Assembly: GCF_015352445.1 (NCBI RefSeq)
Contig: NZ_JADKPO010000017.1
Coordinates: forward strand, 1 to 64,000
Origin: Nocardioides agariphilus
GTDB lineage: Bacteria; Actinomycetota; Actinomycetes; Propionibacteriales; Nocardioidaceae
Reading direction: 5' to 3'
Length of the DNA stretch: 64,000 bases
Below, piece by piece: positions 25,542 to 34,317 of this stretch. The notes beneath the pieces were generated by a model. It was not told the DNA's origin. It did not search any database and was given only the letters and a program-made list of their open reading frames with translations. Position 1 is the first letter of the stretch. Each line of letters starts with the position of its first letter. A program made the position numbers and the translations under genes.

Positions 25542-26135
25542 ATGCGTAGGAACATCACCAGGCACTTCATCGTCGTCAGCAGCCTGCTGGTCGCCGGTCT
25601 CGGTATCGCAGGCGCTGCCACCGCCGATGACGCCGCGAAGCCCGCCCAGCGGCCCATCTCCACGGCGCTGGCATCGGACTCGGCCGACCAGCCGAAGGTC
25701 AACGTCGAGTACCAGCGCGGCATCGTCCTCGAAGGCACCGGTCTGGCCGGCGACCTGCCGGTGGCGGTGACCGTGTACGAGAACTCCCTGTACGGGAACT
25801 CGATCCAGGTGGTCCTCGGCGACCCGGACGACGGCGGCCAGATCGGGTACGTGGAGCAGACCGCTCCCTTCGTCGTCGACGGAGTCCTCAACGCCACCAT
25901 CGACCTCGACGGCCGCACTGTCGAGCTCACCGGCACCGTGGAGAAGACGGGTCGCACCACGAAGGTGATCGAGCCGATCCAGGACGCGGGCGAGCAGGTG
26001 GTCAGCAAGGGAACCCAGACCCAGCTGTCCACTGACGTGCGGTTGTCCTTCGACGAGAACAGTGTCGCCCTGGAGTTCGCCCCGGCGTTCGCCTACGACC
26101 TGGAGGTCCGCAAGGTCGCTCTGTACGGCAACTGA
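25542..26135 (+). CDS. Secreted protein of unknown function
   Basis: A 197-residue protein with a clear Sec signal: a basic N-terminus (MRRNITRH), a hydrophobic core and a cleavage region around AGAATADDA near residue 30. The mature part is hydrophilic and beta-rich, with alternating short hydrophobic stretches (VAVTVYENSLYG, VLNATIDLDGRTVELTG), suggesting a small all-beta extracellular domain. I do not recognise the family. The start ATG has AAGGA upstream, and an unusually strong terminator follows, so it is a single-gene unit between IS256 copy 2 and the DUF305 gene. Confidence 0.75.
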   Translation: MRRNITRHFIVVSSLLVAGLGIAGAATADDAAKPAQRPISTALASDSADQPKVNVEYQRGIVLEGTGLAGDLPVAVTVYENSLYGNSIQVVLGDPDDGGQIGYVEQTAPFVVDGVLNATIDLDGRTVELTGTVEKTGRTTKVIEPIQDAGEQVVSKGTQTQLSTDVRLSFDENSVALEFAPAFAYDLEVRKVALYGN

Positions 26136-26145
26136 AGCACCTACC

Positions 26146-26184
26146 AGACGCCATCGCCACGGGATGCCCGTGGCGATGGCGTCT
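26146..26184 (+). terminator. Strong hairpin terminator
   Basis: An 18-bp perfect stem (26146-26163 with 26167-26184) closes a three-base ATG loop and is followed by TG then CTCT. It lies eleven bases after the stop of the secreted protein. Confidence 0.85.
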
Positions 26185-26344
26185 TGCTCTCAACCGGCCC
26201 GCATCGTTGCCTGCGCCGGGGTGGCCGGCCAGGGCCACGCTGCAGGACTTCTGGCCCGTCGCTCCGGGTGCTTGTGCCCTTCTGGCAATCCCTTCGCCAC
26301 GAGAGCGTCGAAGTCAGAAGCACCGAACACACTTGGAGCCTGCG

Positions 26345-27052
26345 ATGAAGCGTTCCCCGATCCTGGTCGTGATCCTCATCGTGGCGGTGGTCACCGCGGC
26401 TACGGCCCTCGGGGCTCTCGTGGCGAATCGTGGCGACAACACCAGTACGCAGATGGGCCCGGGGATGATGTACGGCGACTCGTCGAGCGCTCCCGACTGG
26501 TGGAACGGGTCCTGGAGTTCGATGATGGGCCCGGCTGCGGCGGCAAGTGAGCCCGAGTACCTGGCCGCGATGGTCGCCCACCACCAGGAGGCGGTCGCGG
26601 CTGCGCGCGAGCTTGCCAGGTCCGACCGGCCGCAGATGCGAGCCTTCGGGGAGTCAATCGTGAAGACCCAGACCTCGCAGATCGAGCAGATGACCGAGTG
26701 GCTTGCCGACTGGTACCCAGAGCAGTCGACCGCGGTCGACTACCGGCCGATGATGCGAGACCTGTCGGGCCTCTCGGGTGACAGGCTGGATCGGACCTTC
26801 TTGCGCGACATGATCGGCCACCACATGGCCGCGGTGATGATGTCCCAGCGCCTGCTGTGGCGACGCGCCGACCACGAGGACGTGGCGCGCCTGGCGACCA
26901 GGATCCGCGACGACCAGCATGCGGAGATCATCCAGATGCAGCACTGGCTGTCCCGGTGGTTCGGTATCGACTGGAGTCCCGGCATGGGGATGCGCTGGGG
27001 GATGTGGTCCGTCGAGACGCCACGCGGCCACGTCCGCAACGGTCTGCTCTAG
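26345..27052 (+). CDS. DUF305 protein, membrane-anchored
   Basis: A 235-residue protein with an N-terminal membrane anchor or signal (residues 5-30) and two DUF305 halves. Each half carries the ferritin-like helical pattern with histidine pairs: MVAHHQEAVAAARELA and MIGHHMAAVMMSQRL, plus a third DDQHAEIIQMQHW. A Met-rich region (MGPGMMYGD) lies after the anchor and GMGMRWGMW at the C-terminus. DUF305 proteins are often found with copper genes, and His/Met richness fits metal binding; the function is not established. The start at 26345 is the first ATG giving a proper signal. The 3' end overlaps the convergent molybdoenzyme gene by four bases. Confidence 0.82.
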   Translation: MKRSPILVVILIVAVVTAATALGALVANRGDNTSTQMGPGMMYGDSSSAPDWWNGSWSSMMGPAAAASEPEYLAAMVAHHQEAVAAARELARSDRPQMRAFGESIVKTQTSQIEQMTEWLADWYPEQSTAVDYRPMMRDLSGLSGDRLDRTFLRDMIGHHMAAVMMSQRLLWRRADHEDVARLATRIRDDQHAEIIQMQHWLSRWFGIDWSPGMGMRWGMWSVETPRGHVRNGLL

Positions 27053-29439
27053 CTCAGGTGTTGGGGTGCCACATGGCGCTTGGTCTCCGCGCCGTCGTCG
27101 ACCGGCTCGCCCGTCGCCGTACCTTCCGGCCGACCGACCCCGGGTGCGTCCGGGGTGGCGGGGACCAGCCGGACCACGATCGACTTGTACGCCGGCTGGT
27201 GGCTGCCCACTGCCTTGGCGTCCAGTGACACCAGGCAGTTGGTCTCCGGGTAGTACGCCGCCGCACAACCCCGAGGTGTGTCGTAGGAGACGACGCGGAA
27301 CCGTGGGGCGGTGCGGGTGCAGCCGTCGTCGGTCTCGCTGACGATGTCGACGTACTGGCCGTCGCGCAGCTGGTGGGTGTCGATGTCGCGGGGGTTCACC
27401 AACACCACCCGCCGACCGCCCTTGATCCCGCGGTAGCGGTCGTCGAGTCCGTAGATCGTGGTGTTGAACTGGTCGTGCGAGCGCATGGTCTGGAGGAGGA
27501 GACGGCCCTCCGGCACGTGCAGCACCTCGGTCGGGCTGACGGTGAAGATGGCGCGGTCCTTGTCGGTGGTGAACGTGCGGGTGTCGCGCGGCGGGTGCGG
27601 CAGCACGAATCCGCCTGGCTCGTCGACCTTCTCCTCGTAGCCCGCGCAGCCGGGCACCACCCGCCCGATCCGGCGCCGGATCTGGCGGTAGTCGTCCTTG
27701 AACTCGGTCCACGGGATGTCGTGGGTGTCGCCGAGAGTGGCCACGGCGAGCGAGCAGACGATGTCGACCTCCGAGCGGAGCTGGTCCGAGGCCGGCTCGA
27801 GCGGGCCCTGCGAGGCGTGCACGGAGCAGAGCGAGTCCTCGACGGTGACTCGCTGCGAACGCCCGCCCTTGATGTCCTTCTCGCTGCGGCCCAGCGGCGG
27901 GAGGATCAACGCCTCACGACCGTGCACCACGTGGGAGCGGTTGGGCTTGGTCGACACCTGCACGGTCAGGTCGGCCTGGCGCAGAGCGTTCTCGGTCACG
28001 ATCGTGTCCGACATCGCCGCCACGAAGTTGCCGCCCAGTCCGAAGAACACCTTCGCCCTGCCGTCGCGGAACGCCTTGACCGCGGCCACCGCGTCATACC
28101 CGTCCTCGCGAGGCGGCTCGAACCCGAACTCGTCACGCAAGGCGTCGAGGAAGTGGGCAGGCGGCCGCTCCCAGATCCCCATCGTGCGGTCGCCTTGCAC
28201 GTTGGAGTGTCCGCGCACGGGGAACAAGCCGGCGCCGGGCTTGCCGATGTTGCCCTGGAGGAACGCCAGGTTGGAGATCTCCTTGACGTTCGCCACTCCG
28301 TTGCGGTGCTGGACCAGCCCCATCGCCCAGCAGTAGACGGTCTTGCGCGAGGTCGCGATCATCCGCGCGGCTTGTTCGATCTGATCGCGCGAGAGACCTG
28401 TCGATGCGAGCACCAGGTCCCAGTCGAGCCCGCGCAGGTGCTCGGCGTACGCCTCGAACCCGTAGGTGTGCTGCTCGATGAAGTCGTGGTCGAGGTGGCC
28501 CCACTCCAGCAGCAGGGAGGCGATCGCCTGGAACAGCGCCAGGTCGCCGTTGATGCGCACCGGGAGGTGGAGGTCGGCCATGCCCGTCCCGTGGCCCACC
28601 ATGCCCCTGGGTGTCTGCGGGTTCTTGAACCTGACCAGCCCCGCTTCCTTGAGCGGGTTGATCGCGATGATCTTCGCGCCGTTGCGCTTCGCCTCCTCCA
28701 GCGCGCTGAGCATCCGCGGGTGGTTGGTCCCCGGGTTCTGCCCAGCGATGACGAGCAGCTTGGCGTGGTCCACGTCCTCGAAGGTGACCGACGCCTTGCC
28801 GATGCCGATCACCTCGGCGAGGCCGACCGAGGTCGACTCGTGGCACATGTTGGAGCAGTCGGGCAGGTTGTTGGTGCCGTAGGCGCGCACGAAGAGCTGG
28901 TAGACGAAGGCCGCCTCGTTGGAGACCTTGCCGGAGGTGTAGAAGACGGCCTGGTCCGGCGAGTCGAGACCGTTGAGGTGCTTGGCGATCAGCGCGAACG
29001 CCTCGTCCCACGAGATCGGCTCGTAGTGAGAAGCACCGGGCCGCAGCACCATCGGCTCGGTGATCCGGCCCTGTCGACCCAGCCAGTAGTCCGTGCGGTC
29101 GTGCAGCTCCTCGATCGGGTGGGCGGCGAAGAACTCTCGCCCGGCGCGACGTCGGGTCGCCTCCTCGGAGACGGCCTTCACGCCGTTCTCGCAGAACTCC
29201 GCCGTGTGCCGGTGCTCGGGGGAGGGGTCCGGCCACGCGCAGCCCTGACAGTCGAACCCGTCGGCCTGGTTGAGCTTGAGGAGCGTCTGCGCCGCACGCC
29301 GCACGCCCATCTCCTCGACGGCTCGCTTGAGGCTCACCCCCACGGCCGTCGGACCAGCCGCGTGGTCCTCGGCGGCACTCACGGACAGCTCGGACTCGTC
29401 GATGTCGCCCCGCGGCGCCTTGCGACTCAATGGATCCAC
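27049..29439 (-). CDS. FdhF/YdeP-family molybdopterin oxidoreductase
   Basis: A 796-residue molybdoenzyme of the formate dehydrogenase alpha-like FdhF/YdeP group. A cysteine cluster (CQGC, then FCENG) near the N-terminus can hold an Fe-S centre. The predicted molybdenum ligand is Cys199 in NMCHES, where true selenoenzymes have Sec. The molybdopterin-binding and C-terminal dinucleotide-binding domains follow. The GTG start has AAAGGG upstream. Some family members are linked to acid resistance or formate oxidation; the substrate is not proven. Formate made by PurU in the betaine locus would be a possible substrate, but the two lie 18 kb apart with no shared operator seen. Confidence 0.85.
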   Translation of the reverse strand: MDPLSRKAPRGDIDESELSVSAAEDHAAGPTAVGVSLKRAVEEMGVRRAAQTLLKLNQADGFDCQGCAWPDPSPEHRHTAEFCENGVKAVSEEATRRRAGREFFAAHPIEELHDRTDYWLGRQGRITEPMVLRPGASHYEPISWDEAFALIAKHLNGLDSPDQAVFYTSGKVSNEAAFVYQLFVRAYGTNNLPDCSNMCHESTSVGLAEVIGIGKASVTFEDVDHAKLLVIAGQNPGTNHPRMLSALEEAKRNGAKIIAINPLKEAGLVRFKNPQTPRGMVGHGTGMADLHLPVRINGDLALFQAIASLLLEWGHLDHDFIEQHTYGFEAYAEHLRGLDWDLVLASTGLSRDQIEQAARMIATSRKTVYCWAMGLVQHRNGVANVKEISNLAFLQGNIGKPGAGLFPVRGHSNVQGDRTMGIWERPPAHFLDALRDEFGFEPPREDGYDAVAAVKAFRDGRAKVFFGLGGNFVAAMSDTIVTENALRQADLTVQVSTKPNRSHVVHGREALILPPLGRSEKDIKGGRSQRVTVEDSLCSVHASQGPLEPASDQLRSEVDIVCSLAVATLGDTHDIPWTEFKDDYRQIRRRIGRVVPGCAGYEEKVDEPGGFVLPHPPRDTRTFTTDKDRAIFTVSPTEVLHVPEGRLLLQTMRSHDQFNTTIYGLDDRYRGIKGGRRVVLVNPRDIDTHQLRDGQYVDIVSETDDGCTRTAPRFRVVSYDTPRGCAAAYYPETNCLVSLDAKAVGSHQPAYKSIVVRLVPATPDAPGVGRPEGTATGEPVDDGAETKRHVAPQHLS

Positions 29440-29545
29440 CCTTTCGTCGCCGACCCAGTACCCCCGGGTGAGGCAGTGGAGACATCGCCTCTGTCAGGTC
29501 GTCGAGCGCGCCGACCCTCGGACTCTCACGGCTCCTCGCCGGGCG

Positions 29546-30235
29546 TCACTTGGGGGCCATGAAGAGGCAGGTGTGGTAGGCCTTCCACACGAGCTCGGGC
29601 TCGGCAAACCCCGCCTCGTGGAGTGCTGACAGGTTCTCGGTGACGGTCGGTCGCGGATGGTCGTGACGGTGAGGAGGCAGGTCGGCCGATCGCTTCTTGG
29701 ATGGTCGATCCTTCTTGCGCAGCAACTTGTACCGGGCATCCCAACCCGCGGGCGGCTCGGTGTGATCGAGGTTGGCGATCCACCCACCAGAGCGCAGGAG
29801 AGCGAAGCTGGCCCGGTAGAAGGCGACGAGCTCGGCGTAGGTCAAGTGATGGGCAGCCCTCGACGACACGACGACGTCTGCCTCGGGTAGGTCCGCACGA
29901 TCGATCTCGCGCATATCGGCGATCACATAGGAGATGCGGTCGCCGTACTCCCCCAGTCGAGCCTGCGCGATCTCGAGCATGGGCGTCGATGCATCGACCC
30001 AGACGCCGCGAGCCTTCGGGAATGCGTCGAGCAGGACCGAGAGGTAGAGCCCGGGACCTGAACCGATGTCGACGATCACGCCGGGTTCCGTGGTCCCTGT
30101 TGCCACGACCGCGGCGGTCAACGAGCGGGGGAAGGCAAGGCGGTCGCCGATGTCGTCGTCCTTCTCGTGCCACAAGCGGACGAAGTCGCGGTTGCGCCAG
30201 TCGCCGGGGATGGTCGTGCCAGGTGTGTCAGTCAT
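29546..30235 (-). CDS. Class I SAM-dependent methyltransferase
   Basis: A 229-residue Rossmann-fold methyltransferase. Motif I is VDIGSGPGLY near residues 50-60, followed by WVDAST (acidic residue binding the ribose) and MREID; post-motif regions and a C-terminal WKAYHTCLFM complete a normal length. The ATG at 30235 overlaps the stop of the truncated MFS gene (ATGA), so the two were once co-translated. The substrate is unknown. A much longer open frame continues upstream but overlaps the MFS gene out of frame and was rejected. Confidence 0.8.
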   Translation of the reverse strand: MTDTPGTTIPGDWRNRDFVRLWHEKDDDIGDRLAFPRSLTAAVVATGTTEPGVIVDIGSGPGLYLSVLLDAFPKARGVWVDASTPMLEIAQARLGEYGDRISYVIADMREIDRADLPEADVVVSSRAAHHLTYAELVAFYRASFALLRSGGWIANLDHTEPPAGWDARYKLLRKKDRPSKKRSADLPPHRHDHPRPTVTENLSALHEAGFAEPELVWKAYHTCLFMAPK

Positions 30236-31071
30236 TGCGCGCGTTCCCTCTCGAGGTTGGTTGACCGCGTCGCGGTCGCGAGGATCAGACAGGTCAGGAG
30301 ACAGACGACGCCGCCGACGATGAGCCCGGCTCGCGCGTCCCACACGTGGCACACCCAGCCGATGACCAGGCTGCCCACGGGCGTGGCTCCGTTGGACATC
30401 AGGTTGCGCAGCGAGAGGATCCGGCCACGCATCTGCGGCGTGGCGGCGAGCAGCACGAGGGCGTTGGACGTGGTGTTGAACGAGGTGTTGCCGGCGCCGA
30501 CGCCGAGCATCAGCGCCAGCATGATCGCGTACGTCGGCGCGATCCCGGCGAGCATCGTCAGCACGCCGAACAGCAGGAGTTCGACGGTGATCATCCGGAT
30601 CGATGGATTCGCCAGATACGCGCAGATCAAGGCTCCGACCATGGCACCGATGCCGAGGAACGACATCAGCCACCCGTAGGCGCTGGCACCGGCGTCGAAG
30701 GTGTCGGCCGCCATCAACGGCAGGATCACCCGGAAGTTCTGGGCGAGAGCGGATACGAGCAGAGTGGCCAGCAGGGCCAGCCGAATCTCGCGGTGGTGCC
30801 AGGCATAGGCGAACCCAGCACGCACCTGTCCTCCGCCGCGTGGCTGTGGTGGCCTGGGAGTGAGCTGGTCGCCTTTCATCACGACCAGCGCCACGATGAT
30901 CGCCACGAACGTCAGGGAGTTGAGCAGGAACGCCACCCCCGATCCTGCGATCCCGATGACGACACCAGCAATGGCCGGGCCGATGAGGCGCGCGGCGTTG
31001 TTGATCGAGCTGTTCAACGAGATGGCGTTGGCGGCCTGGTTCCGGTGGAGCAACCGGAGCTCCTCGTCCAT
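30232..31071 (-). pseudogene. MFS transporter missing its N-terminal third
   Basis: The frame encodes about 279 residues that match the middle and C-terminal part of an MFS exporter: it opens at NQAANAISLNSSINNAARLIGPAIAG, which in full-length relatives lies after the fourth membrane helix. Around 140-150 residues, with helices 1-4, are absent, and the coding sequence upstream is replaced by a small gene on the other strand. A functional transporter is unlikely. The gene ends four bases into the methyltransferase start. This is a deletion scar near the IS256-bounded segment. Confidence 0.8.
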
Positions 31072-31106
31072 GAGATCCGCGAGTTCTTCCGCCCCTTGAG
31101 GCCCGC

Positions 31107-31358
31107 GTGAACTCGCCCGCACCCGTGGTGCTGACCGTGGCGGCTCTCCACGAGGTCGGGCTGCTGGCGCGGCTCGCCGCGGTCCTCAACAGCCTGCCCG
31201 TGACTTCCTTCAGCTACCAGGTCCAAGAGCCGCGCGGTCGCGTCGCACTGCTCGTCGAGGTCGGCGGCGACCCGTGGCACCACTGGCGCGCCGCGCAGCT
31301 GCTGCGGCGCGTCGTAGGAGTCACCAATGGCAGCGTGCGTGAGACCGTGACCGGATGA
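31107..31358 (+). CDS. Small ACT-domain-like protein
   Basis: An 83-residue protein. LHEVGLLARLAAVLNSLPVTSFSYQVQ followed by RVALLVEV and a second helix looks like a single beta-alpha-beta-beta-alpha-beta ACT domain, which usually binds a small ligand and regulates a partner. The GTG start has TTGAGG before it, and the stop overlaps the TetR start (ATGA), so the two are translated together. That coupling suggests a sensor or modulator working with the regulator. The resemblance to ACT is a judgement by pattern and needs a profile search. Confidence 0.55.
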   Translation: MNSPAPVVLTVAALHEVGLLARLAAVLNSLPVTSFSYQVQEPRGRVALLVEVGGDPWHHWRAAQLLRRVVGVTNGSVRETVTG

Positions 31359-31993
31359 GTGATACCGGCACGGGAGCCCGGGGCCGACGTAGTCGTCGCG
31401 AGCAGTACGCCGACGCGACGAAGGCGGCGGTGGTCTACGCGGCCCGCCAGCTGTTCGCCTCACAGGGCTACTTCGCCACCAAGGTCGAGGAGATCGCGCG
31501 GCTCAGTCGCGTATCTCCCGCCACGATCTACGCCCAGTGCGGCGGAAAGCAGGGCCTGCTCCGGACCCTGATGGATGAATGGACCGAAGGCCCTGGTGTC
31601 CAAGCGGTCGTCGACGCTGTGCGCGCGTGCGAGTCGCCGCGCGAGATCATCCGGATCCTCGGCAACGCCTACCTGGCAGTCCATGAGGACTTCGGGGACG
31701 TCACCCGGGTCGTCAGCGAGACCGCCCCGCACGACGAAGAGGCCGCACGGGTGCTCGCCATCGCGACGCAGCGTCACCGCCACGTGCTCGATCTCGTGGC
31801 CGCCCGACTCCGCGAACTGGATGGCATCGCTGACGGACTGAGCGACAAGGACGTCGCCGACCTCGTCTTCTACTACTTCGGGCGGGATCGGATCGGGTTC
31901 GTCGTTACCGATCTGGGCTGGACCTCCACGCGTGCCCGCGACTGGATCGGCGAGCAGTTGGCGCGCACCGTCCTCAAGTCTGGTGTGTCGTAA
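31355..31993 (+). CDS. TetR/AcrR-family transcriptional regulator
   Basis: A 212-residue regulator. The N-terminal helix-turn-helix is typical: AARQLFASQGYFATKVEEIA then SPATIYAQCGGKQGLL at residues 25-70. The C-terminal ligand domain is not recognisable as a subfamily. It is coupled to the ACT-like gene by a four-base overlap. The divergent neighbour is the truncated MFS gene, which may have been its target before the deletion. Confidence 0.85.
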   Translation: MSDTGTGARGRRSRREQYADATKAAVVYAARQLFASQGYFATKVEEIARLSRVSPATIYAQCGGKQGLLRTLMDEWTEGPGVQAVVDAVRACESPREIIRILGNAYLAVHEDFGDVTRVVSETAPHDEEAARVLAIATQRHRHVLDLVAARLRELDGIADGLSDKDVADLVFYYFGRDRIGFVVTDLGWTSTRARDWIGEQLARTVLKSGVS

Positions 31994-32070
31994 CCGCACC
32001 AGGCAGCGCATCGCTCGGCAACTGTCGGGCTGCCCGAGTACGGGACGAGTCGTTGGGTCGAGATGGGACC

Positions 32071-32340
32071 GAGCCCCGCGGGCTGGTGGGCTTTGAGGTG
32101 GCCTTCGGTGCCTAGGCGCCGCCCGATGGCGGGGTGATCACCAGTATCCATGGCGAAGTCGAGCTGCGCCCTGGACTCCTGTGGGAGTAGCTGCGGTCGC
32201 CGGCGGTCGATTCGTCGTGACGCGCTCGAGTGGGTTGATCGACCAGATCTTGCGCGACTGGGCTTTCGGGAAGCCGGTGAACGCCGGGACCTCGGCCCTG
32301 GCATCGTCGATGAGCGGCCACCTTCGCGAACGAGTCGGCT
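32071..32340 (-). mobile_element. IS256 remnant: C-terminus of transposase plus one end
   Basis: On the minus strand, bases from about 32338 down encode degenerate fragments of the C-terminal part of an IS256 transposase: AFTGFPKAQSRKIWSINPLERV, and after a deletion, GDRSY and further out-of-frame pieces. A terminal repeat close to that of copy 2 lies at 32071-32098 (GAGCCCCGCGGGCTGGTGGG). The 5' two thirds of the element are gone. Its outer end faces copy 2 across 25.3-32.1 kb. Confidence 0.8.
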
Positions 32341-32422
32341 AGCGGGTCACGATCGGAGCGACACGCGGCGAATGTCTAGGAGTGACAAGACGAAGAATGC
32401 GCAGGCCAGCGCCTCGAAGAGG

Positions 32423-32496
32423 TGGCCAGGGGCGGGGTCGAACCGCCGACCTTCCGATTTTCAGTCGGACGCTCGTACCAACTGAGCTACCTGGCC
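32423..32496 (-). tRNA. tRNA-Phe (GAA)
   Basis: A full cloverleaf on the minus strand: acceptor GGCCAGG pairs with CCTGGCC, the D-arm region is TAGCTCAGTTGG, the anticodon loop CTGAAAA gives GAA, and the T-arm is GGCGGTTCGACCCCGCC. Discriminator A; CCA is not encoded. Confidence 0.95.
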
Positions 32497-32627
32497 GTTG
32501 CCCGCCGACCGGACGGTCGAGCGGGCGAGCAGAACCTTACCGGAGCCCTCGGAGGGCGGCGAAACCGACGGCTCGCGTGGATTCGGAGGAGAGCACGCAC
32601 CCTCCCTTATGCTGATCCGCGATCCAG

Positions 32628-32700
32628 GCCCCCATCGTCTAGCGGCCCAGGACCCCGCCCTTTCACGGCGGTAGCACGGGTTCGAATCCCGTTGGGGGTA
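32628..32700 (+). tRNA. tRNA-Glu (TTC)
   Basis: Acceptor GCCCCCA pairs with TGGGGGT (one G-T pair). The anticodon stem CCGCC/GGCGG encloses CTTTCAC with anticodon TTC. The T-arm is CGGGTTCGAATCCCG. Discriminator A; CCA is not encoded. The next coding sequence begins two bases after its 3' end. Confidence 0.95.
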
Positions 32701-32701
32701 C

Positions 32702-33292
32702 GTGCTGGCGTTCCCCGACAAGGGCTTCGTGTTCTTGTCGACGCCGAAGACGGGGTCCACGGCGATCGAGGCGGCGTTCGCACATCGTGCGGCGATGTTG
32801 ATCCGGCGGCCCTCGTCGCTCAAGCACATGACGGCGCGGCGGTTCGAGCGGGTGATCGCGCCGATCCTCGACGAGTTCGGCTACCCGCGGGAGTCCTACG
32901 AGCTGGTCTGCGTGATCCGCGAGCCGGTGGACTGGGTGGCGTCGTGGTGGCGGTACCTCTCGCGGCCGGCGGTGGCCGGGCAGCCGCAGTACACGGGGGA
33001 CCTGACCTTCGACGAGTTCGCCGGCAGGGTCGTCGGGCGCGAGATCAAGATCGGCAACCTGGGGCGGTTCGTGCGCAACGCCGAGGGGCAGGAGGTGGTC
33101 TCGACGATGTTCCGCTACGACCACCTCGACCGTGCGGTCGCGTGGATGGCCGAGCGGCTGCGAGTCGACGCACCCGAGCTCGAGCAGACCAACGTCTCGC
33201 CGCAACGGCCGATGGAGATCAGTGCGACGACGCGAGCCCGGCTCGAGGAGCACTTCGCCGGACAGGCCGCGTTGTACGAGCGGGCCTTATAG
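32702..33292 (+). CDS. Sulfotransferase-like protein
   Basis: A 196-residue protein with the two PAPS-binding signatures of cytosolic/Golgi sulfotransferases: STPKTGSTAIEAAF (5'-phosphosulfate loop, residues 13-26) and CVIREPVDWVASWW (3'-phosphate loop). The length is short but the core is complete. The GTG start follows the tRNA-Glu by one base and has no separate ribosome-binding site, so the mRNA released by tRNA 3' processing would be almost leaderless. The acceptor substrate is unknown. It is convergent with etfA. Confidence 0.75.
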   Translation: MLAFPDKGFVFLSTPKTGSTAIEAAFAHRAAMLIRRPSSLKHMTARRFERVIAPILDEFGYPRESYELVCVIREPVDWVASWWRYLSRPAVAGQPQYTGDLTFDEFAGRVVGREIKIGNLGRFVRNAEGQEVVSTMFRYDHLDRAVAWMAERLRVDAPELEQTNVSPQRPMEISATTRARLEEHFAGQAALYERAL

Positions 33293-33336
33293 GTCTCGAG
33301 ACGGTTGCCAACGCAACCCTCCGCGACCAATGAGCC

Positions 33337-34317
33337 TCAGCCCTTGCGGCGCTTGATCTCCTCGTTGATCGCGGGAACGATCTCGTGGAGGTCGCCGATG
33401 ACGGCGTACGTCGCCTTGGTCACCATCGGCGCCTCGGCGTCGGAGTTGATGGCCAAGATGTTCTTGGCCGTCGCACAGCCCGCCCAGTGCTGGATGGCTC
33501 CGCTGATGCCGCACGGGATGTAGAGCTCCGGGGAGATCCGGCTGCCGGTCTGGCCGACCTGCTCGTGGTGGGGGCGCCAGCCGGCGCTCGTCACCACGCG
33601 CGAGACGCCGAGCGTGGCCCCCAGCAACGAGGTCAGCTCGAGCACGTCGTCGAACTTGTCGGCACCGCCGACACCGCGACCGGCGCCGACAACGACCTTG
33701 GCCGAGGACAGCGCGCCGGACAGGTCCTCCTCGGGCTCCTCGCTGGAGACCACGCGAGCGAGCAGGTCGGCCGCGTCGATCGAGGGCGTGTGCTCCACGA
33801 CGTCAGCCGGGCCGGAAGCCGTGGCCGGCTGGGCCTCCAGGGCGTGGCCGGCGACCGTGAACACGGCAGGCCGCTGGTTGAGCACCATCTCCTCGCGGGC
33901 GGCACCTCCGGCGACCTGGCGGGTCACCACGAACGGCGCCAGCCCGGAGAACGAGATGACGTTTGCGGCCATGGCCACGCCGGCGCGGGCGGCGACGTGG
34001 GCCATCAGCTCCATGCCGCGGTCGGTGCCGGCGGCCATCACCACGACCGAGCGGGCTGCCTCGCGGGCGGTGAGGATCGCCGAGGCCCAGCCGGCTCCGG
34101 AGTACGCCGCGACGTCGTCGCCGCCGATCCGGTGCACGGTGCGCACGCCGTAGGCGGCCAGCTCCTTGTGGAGGTCGTCGGAGAGCTCGTTGAAGACCAC
34201 CGCGTCGACGGGGACTCCGCCGCCTGCCTCGGAGAGGTTGCGGGCGAAGGTGATCGCCTCGAGCGACACCTCGGACGCGGTGCCGTCGAGGTCGGTCTCG
34301 ATGTGGACCAGGATCAT
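33337..34317 (-). CDS. etfA: Electron transfer flavoprotein, alpha subunit
   Basis: A 326-residue ETF alpha subunit. The C-terminal FAD-binding domain shows VGAGRGVGG, followed by TSAGWRPHHEQVGQTG and ELYIPCGISGAIQHWAG, the diagnostic alpha-subunit segments. It accepts electrons with EtfB from a flavoprotein dehydrogenase and passes them to ETF-quinone oxidoreductase. The ATG overlaps the stop of etfB (ATGA). It is the third gene of the operon led by the dimethylglycine dehydrogenase homologue, a strong hint that this enzyme is its donor. Confidence 0.93.
   Translation of the reverse strand: MILVHIETDLDGTASEVSLEAITFARNLSEAGGGVPVDAVVFNELSDDLHKELAAYGVRTVHRIGGDDVAAYSGAGWASAILTAREAARSVVVMAAGTDRGMELMAHVAARAGVAMAANVISFSGLAPFVVTRQVAGGAAREEMVLNQRPAVFTVAGHALEAQPATASGPADVVEHTPSIDAADLLARVVSSEEPEEDLSGALSSAKVVVGAGRGVGGADKFDDVLELTSLLGATLGVSRVVTSAGWRPHHEQVGQTGSRISPELYIPCGISGAIQHWAGCATAKNILAINSDAEAPMVTKATYAVIGDLHEIVPAINEEIKRRKG

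Noticed and set aside
27373-29562. Plus-strand frame of 729 codons
   Set aside because: Antisense of the molybdoenzyme gene, which has clear family motifs; the antisense product is low-complexity Arg/Val/Glu-rich.
29546-31189. Single 547-codon minus-strand gene
   Set aside because: Only the last 229 codons (from 30235) match a methyltransferase; the upstream part overlaps the MFS frame and is not protein-like.
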